DNA of 19,986 nucleotides, from NCBI GenBank assembly GCA_002499945.1, contig DKYP01000089.1:1-19986 (forward strand). Reading direction: 5' to 3'. Below are positions 1-7,403 of this stretch, piece after piece. The notes beneath the pieces are model-generated. The model ran no database searches. It was not told the DNA's origin and saw nothing but the letters and a program-made list of their open reading frames with translations. The DNA is from Lachnoclostridium sp. UBA7097 (lineage in GTDB: Bacteria > Bacillota > Clostridia > Lachnospirales > Lachnospiraceae). Position 1 is the stretch's first letter, and each line of letters opens with the position of its first letter. Position numbers and translations under genes: made by a program.

Positions 1-15
1 GGAATCCATTTCCCT

Positions 16-51
16 TGATACCCCTCATTTTATCACATTTATGAAGTATCA
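16..51. repeat. Imperfect inverted repeat downstream of tpiA
   Basis: TGATAC (16-21) pairs with GTATCA (46-51), and TCAT (25-28) pairs with ATGA (41-44) inside it. It lies in the 73-base non-coding stretch after the tpiA stop. No T-run follows on the minus strand, so it is not a convincing intrinsic terminator. tpiA may be cotranscribed with a gene beyond the left edge. I see nothing else in this stretch. Confidence 0.3.
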
Positions 52-73
52 GATTTCTGCAAAAAACCTAGCT

Positions 74-820
74 TTAAGCATTGACAATTTCGCCAAAATC
101 TTTTTTAAGTGAAGCACCACCGATAAGACCTCCGTCAATATCAGGTTTTGCAAGTAATTCTTTTGCGTTTCCTGCATTCATTGAACCACCGTACTGGATA
201 CGTACTGCTTCTGCTGTTTCTTCGTCATAAATTTCAGCTATAAGGTCACGTATTCCCTTGCATACTTCCTGTGCCTGGTCTGCTGTGGCTGTTTTGCCTG
301 TGCCGATAGCCCAGATTGGCTCATATGCTATAACAAGGCTTTTAACCTGGTCTGCTGTTATTCCTGAAAGGTCCGACTTAATCTGGAGGCGTATCCAGTC
401 CATAGTTACGCCCATTTCCCTCTGCTCTAATGATTCACCGCAGCAAAGGATTGGTGTAAGTCCTGCTTCAAATGCCTTTTTAACTTTTTTATTTAACAGG
501 CAGTCACACTCTTTGAAGTAATCACGGCGTTCTGAATGTCCGATAATAACATATTTAACACCTGCATCTACAAGCATTGCTGCTGAAACTTCACCTGTAT
601 ATGCGCCGCTTTCCTCAAAATACATATTTTCAGCACCAACTTCTACATTTGTGCCTTTTACAGCATTAACAACTGGCACAATGTCAACAGCAGGTACACA
701 GTATACTACATCTACATCATCATTTTTTACTAAATCTTTTAATTCTTCTACTAAAGCAACTGCTTCACTTGGAGTTTTGTTCATCTTCCAGTTGCCAGCA
801 ATAATTCTTCTCCTTGCCAT
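74..820 (-). CDS. tpiA: Triosephosphate isomerase
   Basis: This cytoplasmic TIM-barrel enzyme interconverts dihydroxyacetone phosphate and glyceraldehyde 3-phosphate in glycolysis. The 248-residue product has the family's normal length. Visible are the substrate lysine in GNWKMN (K12), the catalytic histidine in IIGHSERR (H95), the catalytic glutamate in AYEPIWAIGTGK (E167) with flexible loop 6, and the phosphate-binding GGS (211-213) and GG (234-235). An ATG at 856 in the same frame is possible, but the ATG at 820 is preferred: it has an AGAGG site about six bases upstream and begins MARRRIIAGNWK, the usual family N-terminus. The gene follows pgk by 55 bases with no terminator between, so the two are probably cotranscribed. 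Confidence 0.97.
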   Translation of the reverse strand: MARRRIIAGNWKMNKTPSEAVALVEELKDLVKNDDVDVVYCVPAVDIVPVVNAVKGTNVEVGAENMYFEESGAYTGEVSAAMLVDAGVKYVIIGHSERRDYFKECDCLLNKKVKKAFEAGLTPILCCGESLEQREMGVTMDWIRLQIKSDLSGITADQVKSLVIAYEPIWAIGTGKTATADQAQEVCKGIRDLIAEIYDEETAEAVRIQYGGSMNAGNAKELLAKPDIDGGLIGGASLKKDFGEIVNA

Positions 821-875
821 TATAAACCTCTTTCTGTGCACATATGCACACAACATATTTATTTAATAGTAACTC

Positions 876-2075
876 TTATTTATCATCAGCTGCTGCTACG
901 CCAGGAAGTTCCTTGCCCTCTAAAAATTCAAGGGAAGCGCCGCCGCCTGTTGAAATATGTGTCATCTTGTCACCAAAACCTAACTGGTTTACAGCTGCAG
1001 CACTGTCACCGCCACCGATAATTGTTGTTGCGCCTTCAAGGCCTGCCATAGCTTTAGCCACTTCAATAGTACCCTTGGCAAAGTTAGGCATTTCAAAACA
1101 TCCCATAGGCCCGTTCCATACTACTGTCTTAGCGCCTTTTATTGCATCAGCAAAAATCTTTGATGATTCCTCACCAATATCAAGGCCTTCCATATCAGCA
1201 GGTATTTCACCACGTCCTACAGTTTTGTAATTAGCATCATTTGAGAAATCATCTGCTGCAACAGTATCAACAGGGATAAGCAGTTTAACGCCCTTCTCTT
1301 CTGCTTTCTTCTCCATATCAAGTGCATACTGCTTATAGTCTTCTTCAAGAAGTGATTTGCCGACTTCCTCACCATGTGCAGCCATAAATGTATAAGCCAT
1401 ACCGCCACCGATAATAAGAGTATCAACTTTGTCAAGAAGATTGTTGATTACGGAAATCTTAGAAGAAACTTTAGCACCGCCAAGAATAGCAACAAAAGGC
1501 CTTACAGGGTTGTTTACTGCATTGCCAAGGAAATCAATTTCCTTCTGCATAAGATAACCAACTACACAGTCACCATCAACAAACTCTGTAACACCAACAT
1601 TTGAACAATGTGCCCTGTGTGCTGTACCGAACGCATCATTTACAAATACATCACAAAGTGAAGCAAGTTCTTTTGAGAAAGCTTCCCCGTTCTTTGTTTC
1701 CTCAGCCCTGTAACGTGTGTTTTCAAGAAGCACTACATCACCTTCAGCCATAGCTTCTACAGCAGCCTTTGCATTGTCACCAACAACATTGTCATCTGCT
1801 GCAAATTTAACTTCCTGCCCTAAAAGTTCTGACATCCTCTTTGCAACCGGGGCAAGTGAAAGCTCAGGCTTTGGCTCTCCCTTTGGCTTGCCAAGATGTG
1901 AGCAGAGAATAACCTTGCCGCCGTCTGCTATTAACTTCTTGATTGTAGGGAGTGCTGCTACAAGACGGTTCTCATCTGTAATCTTGCCATCCTGTAATGG
2001 CACATTAAAGTCACACCTTACTAAAACTTTCTTACCCTTTACATTGATATCATCAACTGATTTCTTATTTAACAT
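876..2075 (-). CDS. pgk: Phosphoglycerate kinase
   Basis: The enzyme transfers phosphate from 1,3-bisphosphoglycerate to ADP, the first ATP-forming step of lower glycolysis, in the cytoplasm. The 399-residue length is normal. Signatures are VLVRCDFNVPL (17-27) and SHLGKPKG (59-66) in the N-terminal 3-phosphoglycerate domain, and NGPMGCFE, GGGDSAAA (354-361) and STGGGASLEFLEG (from 375) in the C-terminal nucleotide domain. The start MLNKKSVDDI matches clostridial homologues. It has only a weak Shine-Dalgarno (CAGG) that sits in a small hairpin next to the start. An intrinsic terminator separates it from gap, so it probably has a promoter in the 250-base gap or depends on read-through. It is followed by tpiA. 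Confidence 0.97.
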   Translation of the reverse strand: MLNKKSVDDINVKGKKVLVRCDFNVPLQDGKITDENRLVAALPTIKKLIADGGKVILCSHLGKPKGEPKPELSLAPVAKRMSELLGQEVKFAADDNVVGDNAKAAVEAMAEGDVVLLENTRYRAEETKNGEAFSKELASLCDVFVNDAFGTAHRAHCSNVGVTEFVDGDCVVGYLMQKEIDFLGNAVNNPVRPFVAILGGAKVSSKISVINNLLDKVDTLIIGGGMAYTFMAAHGEEVGKSLLEEDYKQYALDMEKKAEEKGVKLLIPVDTVAADDFSNDANYKTVGRGEIPADMEGLDIGEESSKIFADAIKGAKTVVWNGPMGCFEMPNFAKGTIEVAKAMAGLEGATTIIGGGDSAAAVNQLGFGDKMTHISTGGGASLEFLEGKELPGVAAADDK

Positions 2076-2076
2076 A

Positions 2077-2112
2077 ACCTGTACCAGGTCCCGTCAGCAA
2101 ATACATGTATTT
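2077..2112 (-). promoter_or_regulatory. Structured leader just upstream of pgk start
   Basis: On the minus strand the bases next to the pgk ATG read ACCTG-GTA-CAGGT (2077-2089), a five-pair hairpin. Its 3' arm holds the only Shine-Dalgarno-like bases. Just upstream is a perfect 14-base palindrome, AAATACATGTATTT (2099-2112). Together they could limit pgk translation or bind a regulator. No known regulator is recognised; this is inference from symmetry only. Confidence 0.3.
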
Positions 2113-2213
2113 CCATCCAGGACATATCCTTTCTTCCTTTTTTCTTTCACCTGCCAAAGCCTGCCGGCCGTACAGTACAAATTTATAAACTATAATAAAT
2201 TCCCCATATAGGG

Positions 2214-2249
2214 AAAAACGGGCCCGGCCCAATAAAAGACCGGACCCGT
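2214..2249 (-). terminator. Intrinsic terminator between gap and pgk
   Basis: On the minus strand a 12-pair GC-rich stem (arms 2238-2249 and 2218-2229, with two G-U pairs) closes an eight-base loop. It is followed directly by a T-run (2214-2217 plus the last stem base). This is a textbook rho-independent terminator for the gap transcript. It means that pgk-tpiA is either transcribed separately or receives only read-through. Confidence 0.85.
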
Positions 2250-2276
2250 ACATGAAGCGTAATCCAGATATAATTC

Positions 2277-2312
2277 TTCAAGAAAACTTTTCCAGGAAAA
2301 TCTTTTCTTGAA
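2277..2312. repeat. Nested AT-rich inverted repeat in the gap 3' UTR
   Basis: TTCAAGAAAA (2277-2286) is perfectly complementary to TTTTCTTGAA (2303-2312). Between them TTTTCC (2288-2293) and GGAAAA (2295-2300) form a second palindrome. It lies between the gap stop codon and the intrinsic terminator, so it would be transcribed in the gap mRNA tail. A role in 3'-end stability or processing is possible but is inference. Confidence 0.45.
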
Positions 2313-2322
2313 AAACCTTTTC

Positions 2323-3339
2323 TTATGATAACTCTGAGAAGTATTTGATTGTCCTTACCATCTGTGATGTATAAGAATTTTCGTTATCATACCATGAAAC
2401 TACCTGTACTTCATAAAGGCCGTCTGCAACCTTAGAAACCATTGTCTGTGTAGCATCAAAGAGTGAACCATATCTCATGCCAACAATATCTGAAGAAACG
2501 ATTTCATCTTCATTATAACCAAATGATTCATTTGCTGCTGCCTTCATAGCTGCGTTAATGCCTTCAACAGTTACGTCGTCTTTCTTAACTACTGCTGTTA
2601 AGATAGTTGTTGAACCTGTAGGAGTTGGAACACGCTGTGCAGAACCGATAAGCTTGCCGTTTAACTCTGGGATAACAAGGCCGATAGCCTTAGCTGCGCC
2701 TGTGCTGTTAGGAACAATATTAACTGCTGCAGCACGTGACCTTCTTAAATCACCTTTTCTCTGTGGGCCGTCAAGTGTCATCTGGTCACCTGTGTAAGCA
2801 TGGATTGTTACCATAATACCTGACTGTACTTCTGCATACTTGTTAAGTGCATCAGCCATAGGAGCTAAACAGTTTGTTGTACATGAAGCAGCAGAAATAA
2901 TAGTATCATCAGCCTTTAATGTTTCATGGTTTGTATTGTATACAATTGTAGGAAGGTCATTGCCTGCAGGAGCAGAAATAACTACTTTGCGTGCACCTGC
3001 ATTAATATGTGCCTGTGCCTTTTCCTTTGATGTATAGAAACCTGAGCATTCAAGGACTACATCAACACCAAGGTCACCCCAAGGGCAGTTGTTAGCATCA
3101 GGGAACGCATAAATCTTGATTTCCTTACCATCAACTGTAATTGAATCCTCACCTGCTGAAACTGTATCAGCCTTGTCATACTTACCCTGTGATGAATCAT
3201 ACTTTAAAAGGTGTGCAAGCATCTTAGGGCTTGTTAAATCATTGATAGCTACTACTTCATAACCTTCTGCACCGAACATCTGTCTGAATGCAAGACGTCC
3301 AATACGTCCAAAACCATTGATTGCAACTTTAACTGCCAT
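2323..3339 (-). CDS. gap: Glyceraldehyde-3-phosphate dehydrogenase, NAD-dependent type
   Basis: The enzyme oxidises and phosphorylates glyceraldehyde 3-phosphate to 1,3-bisphosphoglycerate, reducing NAD. The 338-residue length is typical. The N-terminal Rossmann motif is INGFGRIGR (7-15). D34 in AINDL is the acidic residue that usually favours NAD over NADP. The catalytic cysteine is C153 in SAASCTTNC, and the catalytic histidine is H180 in TIHAYTGDQ. The start at 3339 is set by an AGGAGG nine or so bases upstream. A strong promoter lies about 140 bases upstream, and a terminator lies between this gene and pgk. gap therefore looks like its own transcription unit within the gap-pgk-tpiA cluster, consistent with the very high expression usual for this enzyme. 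Confidence 0.97.
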   Translation of the reverse strand: MAVKVAINGFGRIGRLAFRQMFGAEGYEVVAINDLTSPKMLAHLLKYDSSQGKYDKADTVSAGEDSITVDGKEIKIYAFPDANNCPWGDLGVDVVLECSGFYTSKEKAQAHINAGARKVVISAPAGNDLPTIVYNTNHETLKADDTIISAASCTTNCLAPMADALNKYAEVQSGIMVTIHAYTGDQMTLDGPQRKGDLRRSRAAAVNIVPNSTGAAKAIGLVIPELNGKLIGSAQRVPTPTGSTTILTAVVKKDDVTVEGINAAMKAAANESFGYNEDEIVSSDIVGMRYGSLFDATQTMVSKVADGLYEVQVVSWYDNENSYTSQMVRTIKYFSELS

Positions 3340-3480
3340 TTTAAAAATTCCTCCTAAATATAAATATTTATACTATGCAGGCTTGTCCGCTGTATAACCT
3401 TTGTGCCCTGTCCTTTGTATTGTACGGGATAAGGCTGGAAAAACCTGCCAGAATACTACCTGAAATATCCTTCCTTTCCT

Positions 3481-3509
3481 ATTGTACCCAATCTGGGGAA
3501 AAATTTCAA
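3481..3509 (-). promoter_or_regulatory. Sigma-A-type promoter for gap
   Basis: Minus strand: TTGAAA (3509-3504), a 17-base spacer, then TACAAT (3486-3481). This predicts a transcript start near 3474 and a leader of about 135 bases before gap. The -35 box lies inside an A/T inverted repeat, GAAAAATTT (3498-3506) and AAATTTTTC (3513-3521), which might be an operator or only AT-rich chance. I recognise no riboswitch in the leader. Confidence 0.65.
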
Positions 3510-3541
3510 GGAAAATTTTTCAATACTTCATTATTTCCTCA

Positions 3542-5677
3542 TTAAACAGACTGGCAAAGCCTCTCTTTTAACATGGTATTTCTTTTTGTTACTGTAAGAT
3601 TATTTACAGAATATGCAAGTGCTTTTTTTGTGCCAACTATTACAAGCACTTTCTTTGCCCTTGTAATACCTGTATAGACAAGGTTTCTCTGTAACATTAT
3701 ATAGTGCTCCATTAACAAAGGCATAACTACTATCTGGTATTCTGACCCCTGTGCCTTATGTATTGTTGTAGCATATGCAAGCACAAGTTCATCAAGCTCT
3801 GTGCTCTCATATTCTATATTCCTTCCGTCAAAATCTATTATTAAAGTGTGGTCTTCAAGGTTTACCCTTTCTATTATCCCAATATCACCATTAAAAACTT
3901 CTTTATCATAATTATTCCTTATCTGCATTACTTTATCATTGACACGGAAAATATAGCCGCTGCGCCTTATCCCTGCACCTTCAGGGTTTAATGCTTCCTG
4001 CAATGCAAGGTTAAGGTTTACTGTGCCTGTCTGCCCGCGTTGCAATGGTGCCAGTACCTGTATCTGTGAAGCCGGGATTTTATAATACTTTGGAAGGTTG
4101 TATTTTACAAGTGTTATAATCTCCTCTGCTGCCTGTTCTGGTGTTTCCTTCTGTATAAAGAAAAAGTCTGTATTCCTGCCATTTGATATATCTGGCATTT
4201 TTCCTGCATTTATGCGGTGTGAATTCATTATTATACGGCTGCTCTGCGCCTGGCGGAATATCTTGCCAAGTGTTATAACCGGAAACATGCCACTGTCAAT
4301 AATATCCCGTAATACATTGCCTGGCCCTACAGACGGAAGCTGGTTTATATCCCCTGCCATTATAATGCGCATATTATCTGGTACTGCCTTTAAAAGCGAA
4401 TTCATAAGCAGTATATCAATCATTGAACATTCATCCACAATAAGCGCATCACCTTCAAGCGGGTTTTCATTATTCTTCTGGTATCCCTCTGGCGGCTTAC
4501 ATTCCAGAAGGCGGTGTATTGTCTTTGCCTCAATCCCTGTTGCTTCGGTCATGCGCTTTGCCGCCCTGCCTGTAGGGGCAGCAAGGAGTATCTTAAGCCC
4601 CTTTTCCTGGTACATTGTAATAATCCCTTTTGTAACAGTGGTCTTTCCAGTACCAGGCCCTCCTGTTAATACCATAACTTTTGCACTGGCTGCCTGTCTT
4701 ATTGCATCTGCCTGGAGATTGTCATATTTTATATTTAATTTCTTCTCTATGTTTTCTATATCTATGCCATCTTCTGTGGAAAGAATATTTTCTGCCGGTT
4801 TTTGTGCCAGTTTAATTAACTTTGAAGCAGTACCTTTTTCAGCATAACAAAAAGGAGGAAGGTATATTGCATCATTTTCTTTAATCAAATCCCCGTCTTT
4901 AACCATCTGGTCAATGGTCATTACAATATACTCCTCCCCTGCGCCAAGAAGTGCAGAAGCCTTTAAAAGAAGCTGCCCATGCCCTGCATAAACATGCCCG
5001 TTGCCAGCAAGTTCACCAAGTGTATACATAATGCCGCTTCTAAGCCGTATATATGCCTGCTTGTCCACACCAAGCTTTTCAGCAATTATATCTGCCGTTT
5101 TAAAACCTATGCCCCATATATCATCAGCAAGGCAGAACGGGTTTTCTTTAACCTTTCCAATGCTTTTATTGCCATACTGGGCATAAATCTTTGCAGCAAA
5201 CGAAGTGCTAATGCCATTTTCCTGCAAAAACAGCATAATATTTTTAACTTCTTTCTGCTTCTCCCAGCTTTCCCGTATCATTCCAACACGTTTCCTGCCA
5301 ATGCCACTGACACTTAAAAGCTTATCTGTATTATTTTCTATAACAGAAATTGTATCTGTTCCAAACTCCTGTACAATTTTCTTTGCATATTTCGGCCCAA
5401 TACCTTTTATAAGGCCACTCCCAAGGTATTTTTCAATACCATAAACCGTTGCCGGGAGTGTTTCTTCCCACTTCTCTGCCACAAACTGCCTGCCATACCT
5501 GGAATCTATCTTCCAGTTTCCCTCAACAATAAGGACAGAACCAACATTGGCATCCAGTAAATTGCCCACTACAGGCACAAGTTCCCTGTAGCCCTTAACA
5601 CTTGCTTTAAGCACAGTATATCCATTCTCTGGATTCTGGTATGTAATACGCTCTACTACACAACGGATTTTTACCAT
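3542..5677 (-). CDS. recD2: RecD2-type ATP-dependent DNA helicase
   Basis: This is a superfamily 1B 5'-to-3' DNA helicase of the stand-alone RecD2 type, found in bacteria without relying on RecBC and linked to DNA repair and replication-fork upkeep. The 711 residues fit the family. The N-terminal part has an OB-like region and helix-hairpin-helix segments (GSGLIKGIGPKYAKKI from 86, VSGIGRKR near 123, WGIGFKTADIIA from 188). The motor has Walker A GGPGTGKTT (339-347), motif II VDECSM (414-419), motif III GDINQLPSVGPGN (from 442), and the late motifs TTIHKAQGSEY (from 637) and YTGITRAKK (from 668). Translation starts at 5677, with an AGGGGGA site about eleven bases upstream. The gene follows the tautomerase gene by 71 bases and precedes the gap promoter. 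It has no obvious terminator of its own. Confidence 0.95.
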   Translation of the reverse strand: MVKIRCVVERITYQNPENGYTVLKASVKGYRELVPVVGNLLDANVGSVLIVEGNWKIDSRYGRQFVAEKWEETLPATVYGIEKYLGSGLIKGIGPKYAKKIVQEFGTDTISVIENNTDKLLSVSGIGRKRVGMIRESWEKQKEVKNIMLFLQENGISTSFAAKIYAQYGNKSIGKVKENPFCLADDIWGIGFKTADIIAEKLGVDKQAYIRLRSGIMYTLGELAGNGHVYAGHGQLLLKASALLGAGEEYIVMTIDQMVKDGDLIKENDAIYLPPFCYAEKGTASKLIKLAQKPAENILSTEDGIDIENIEKKLNIKYDNLQADAIRQAASAKVMVLTGGPGTGKTTVTKGIITMYQEKGLKILLAAPTGRAAKRMTEATGIEAKTIHRLLECKPPEGYQKNNENPLEGDALIVDECSMIDILLMNSLLKAVPDNMRIIMAGDINQLPSVGPGNVLRDIIDSGMFPVITLGKIFRQAQSSRIIMNSHRINAGKMPDISNGRNTDFFFIQKETPEQAAEEIITLVKYNLPKYYKIPASQIQVLAPLQRGQTGTVNLNLALQEALNPEGAGIRRSGYIFRVNDKVMQIRNNYDKEVFNGDIGIIERVNLEDHTLIIDFDGRNIEYESTELDELVLAYATTIHKAQGSEYQIVVMPLLMEHYIMLQRNLVYTGITRAKKVLVIVGTKKALAYSVNNLTVTKRNTMLKERLCQSV

Positions 5678-5748
5678 ATTAAATTAGTCCCCCTGAAAGA
5701 TAATAATTCCAGTCTGCAAAGCATAATAGCAGCTGGCAGGCCCCTGCA

Positions 5749-6093
5749 TTAAAAATTACTTCCGTTCCATCCCCAGTTTTCTACTTCCTCATATTTTACA
5801 TATATGCGGTTCTCTGGTATATTAAGTTCCTCGTTAAGGATACTGCATATTACGGATGTCATCTTATTATATACACTGCTGCTTGCAGAACCAAACACCT
5901 TAACCTCTACAAATGCACTTTCACCATCCTTATTCCCCTGGAAATACAAATCATATCCATCTTCAAAACCAACCATAAGCCAGTTTTCAGATTTTCCAGG
6001 AATTAATTTAATTGCTTCACCAAACCTTTTCTTTATATTTTCCTTCTTTTCATCTGTCATTTTAACAGTTACTTTTGAATTAATAAATGGCAT
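5749..6093 (-). CDS. MIF-like / phenylpyruvate tautomerase family protein
   Basis: This is a small (114-residue) protein of the macrophage migration inhibitory factor branch of the tautomerase superfamily. Such proteins keep a proline directly after the initiator methionine as catalytic base; here the protein begins MPFINSKV. The C-terminal pattern IYVKYEEVENWGWNG is characteristic of bacterial MIF-like members, and the 114-residue length matches. The physiological substrate of bacterial members is generally unknown, so tautomerase activity is inferred from family. Start 6093 has GGAGG directly upstream with good spacing. It lies 29 bases after the aldo/keto reductase gene and is probably cotranscribed with it. 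Confidence 0.8.
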   Translation of the reverse strand: MPFINSKVTVKMTDEKKENIKKRFGEAIKLIPGKSENWLMVGFEDGYDLYFQGNKDGESAFVEVKVFGSASSSVYNKMTSVICSILNEELNIPENRIYVKYEEVENWGWNGSNF

Positions 6094-6122
6094 TCTTTTT
6101 CCTCCTTATAATTATATACTAT

Positions 6123-7100
6123 CTAACCTACATGCCTTTCAAAAGGCACAAATCCAAGTATCTGGCCAATTTCTTCTATTACATCCTGTGAAAGCTTAAC
6201 ACCACTTGCTGCAATATTGCCTTCAAGCTGTGAAGGCTTGCTTGCACCAGTAATTACGCTGCTTATAATATCTTTCCTTAAAATCCATGCAAGCGCAAGC
6301 ACTGGCATTGTAATTCCAATTCCCTCTGCAATTTTACTTAAAGCTTCAACTTTATCAAGGTTTTCATCTGTAAGAAGGTTATTAACCTGCTTATCTGCCT
6401 GGTGTGTTGCCCTTGACCCTTCAGGATATGGCTGGCCTTTTTTATATTTACCCGTTAAAAGCCCCTGTGCAAGCGGTGAAAACGGTGTAATTCCTATGCC
6501 ATATTTCTCACAAATCCCCATAATCTCATGTTCAATATACCTGTCTGCCATATTATACTGTGGCTGTAATGAAGTCATTGGGTAAAGCCCGTATTTATCT
6601 ATAATCCTCTGTGCCTCTTCAAGCCTTGCACCGCCCCATTCTTCACTTACACCATAATATAAAATCTTTCCCTTTGCAACAAGGTCACTTAATGCCCTTA
6701 AAGTTTCTTCCATAGGGGTAGTAACATCAAACCTGTGGCAGTAATACAAATCAATATAATCCATCTGCATATTACTAAGGGTCCTGTCTATATTTTCAAA
6801 AATATGCTTTCTTGAAAGCCCCCATTCATTAGCACCACGCCCTGTAGGGAAAAATACTTTTGAAGACACAACATAACTGCTTCTTGGATAATCCTTAAGA
6901 ACCTTGCCAAGAAACCTCTCAGCTTCACCGCCGCTGTAAGCATCTGCACAGTCAAAAAAATTAACACCTTTGTCATATGCAAGCCTTATTGTTTCCTCTG
7001 CAATACGCATCTTTTCACTTCCTGCAAGCTCTGTCATCCAGCTTCCAACTGCGATTTCACTTACTTTTAAACCTGACCTTCCGACACTGCGGTATTCCAT
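6123..7100 (-). CDS. Aldo/keto reductase family oxidoreductase
   Basis: A cytoplasmic NADPH-dependent carbonyl reductase of the AKR superfamily, similar in layout to the potassium-channel beta-subunit/YghZ group; the substrate cannot be told from sequence. With the ATG at 7100 the product has 325 residues and begins MEYRSVGRSGLKVSEI, the usual family N-terminus. The catalytic tetrad is visible: D50 in FFDCADAY, Y55, K81 in VVSSKVF and H122 in YYCHRFD. The C-terminal GASKPSQLEGN fits the cofactor-binding loop. A longer reading from a TTG at 7118 is rejected because a GGAGG site lies six bases before the ATG at 7100. It is the first gene of a leftward unit that continues into the tautomerase gene. 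Confidence 0.9.
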   Translation of the reverse strand: MEYRSVGRSGLKVSEIAVGSWMTELAGSEKMRIAEETIRLAYDKGVNFFDCADAYSGGEAERFLGKVLKDYPRSSYVVSSKVFFPTGRGANEWGLSRKHIFENIDRTLSNMQMDYIDLYYCHRFDVTTPMEETLRALSDLVAKGKILYYGVSEEWGGARLEEAQRIIDKYGLYPMTSLQPQYNMADRYIEHEIMGICEKYGIGITPFSPLAQGLLTGKYKKGQPYPEGSRATHQADKQVNNLLTDENLDKVEALSKIAEGIGITMPVLALAWILRKDIISSVITGASKPSQLEGNIAASGVKLSQDVIEEIGQILGFVPFERHVG

Positions 7101-7154
7101 ATAAAACCTCCGTTCCAAAATGTTACATTTATAAAAATTTTTTCCATAATATTA

Positions 7155-7200
7155 ATATTACCATATCTGCAATATATGTTCAATATTATTCCTGAACATA
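7155..7200 (-). promoter_or_regulatory. Promoter with overlapping inverted repeat upstream of the aldo/keto reductase
   Basis: Minus strand: TTGAAC (7183-7178), a 17-base spacer, and TAATAT (7160-7155). Both boxes match sigma-A consensus at four of six bases. A perfect inverted repeat TATGTTCA (7175-7182), ten bases, TGAACATA (7193-7200) overlaps the -35 box, as expected of an operator for a dimeric repressor. The regulator is not recognised. Across the whole 303-base divergent gap (7101-7403) I see only this promoter and the rightward one at 7284-7330. Confidence 0.45.
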
Positions 7201-7283
7201 AATATGCCACAAAATAACCTTAATTTTGACAAAAAATAATCCTATCATGTTTAAGCGTTAATGTATAAATTACAGAATACAAT

Positions 7284-7330
7284 TTAAAATAATACAAAAG
7301 GCGGTTTATAATAAAAGTTTTAATCCGCCT
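7284..7330 (+). promoter_or_regulatory. Promoter and candidate operator for the arylsulfotransferase-like gene
   Basis: TTAAAA (7284-7289), a 17-base spacer and a perfect TATAAT (7307-7312) form a good sigma-A promoter, with a transcript start near 7319. An inverted repeat AGGCGG (7299-7304) and CCGCCT (7325-7330), with TT/AA continuing inward, flanks the -10 box and the start point. This is a position typical of repressor operators. Read leftward, the same repeat is followed by TTTTG and could act as a weak terminator. Confidence 0.5.
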
Positions 7331-7403
7331 GGTATAGCCTCTGGCAGGGATGCTAGTGGCATTCTTGAAGAAAATATTAATATAAACCAGGAGGATGCCA
7401 CAG

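Noticed and set aside
2065..2253. A 62-codon leftward open frame between gap and pgk
   Set aside because: It runs through the gap terminator and overlaps the pgk start in another frame; its product has no family-like pattern.
4098..4847. A 249-codon rightward open frame opposite recD2
   Set aside because: It is antisense to the conserved helicase motifs, has no ribosome binding site of note, and its composition is that of a reverse-strand shadow.
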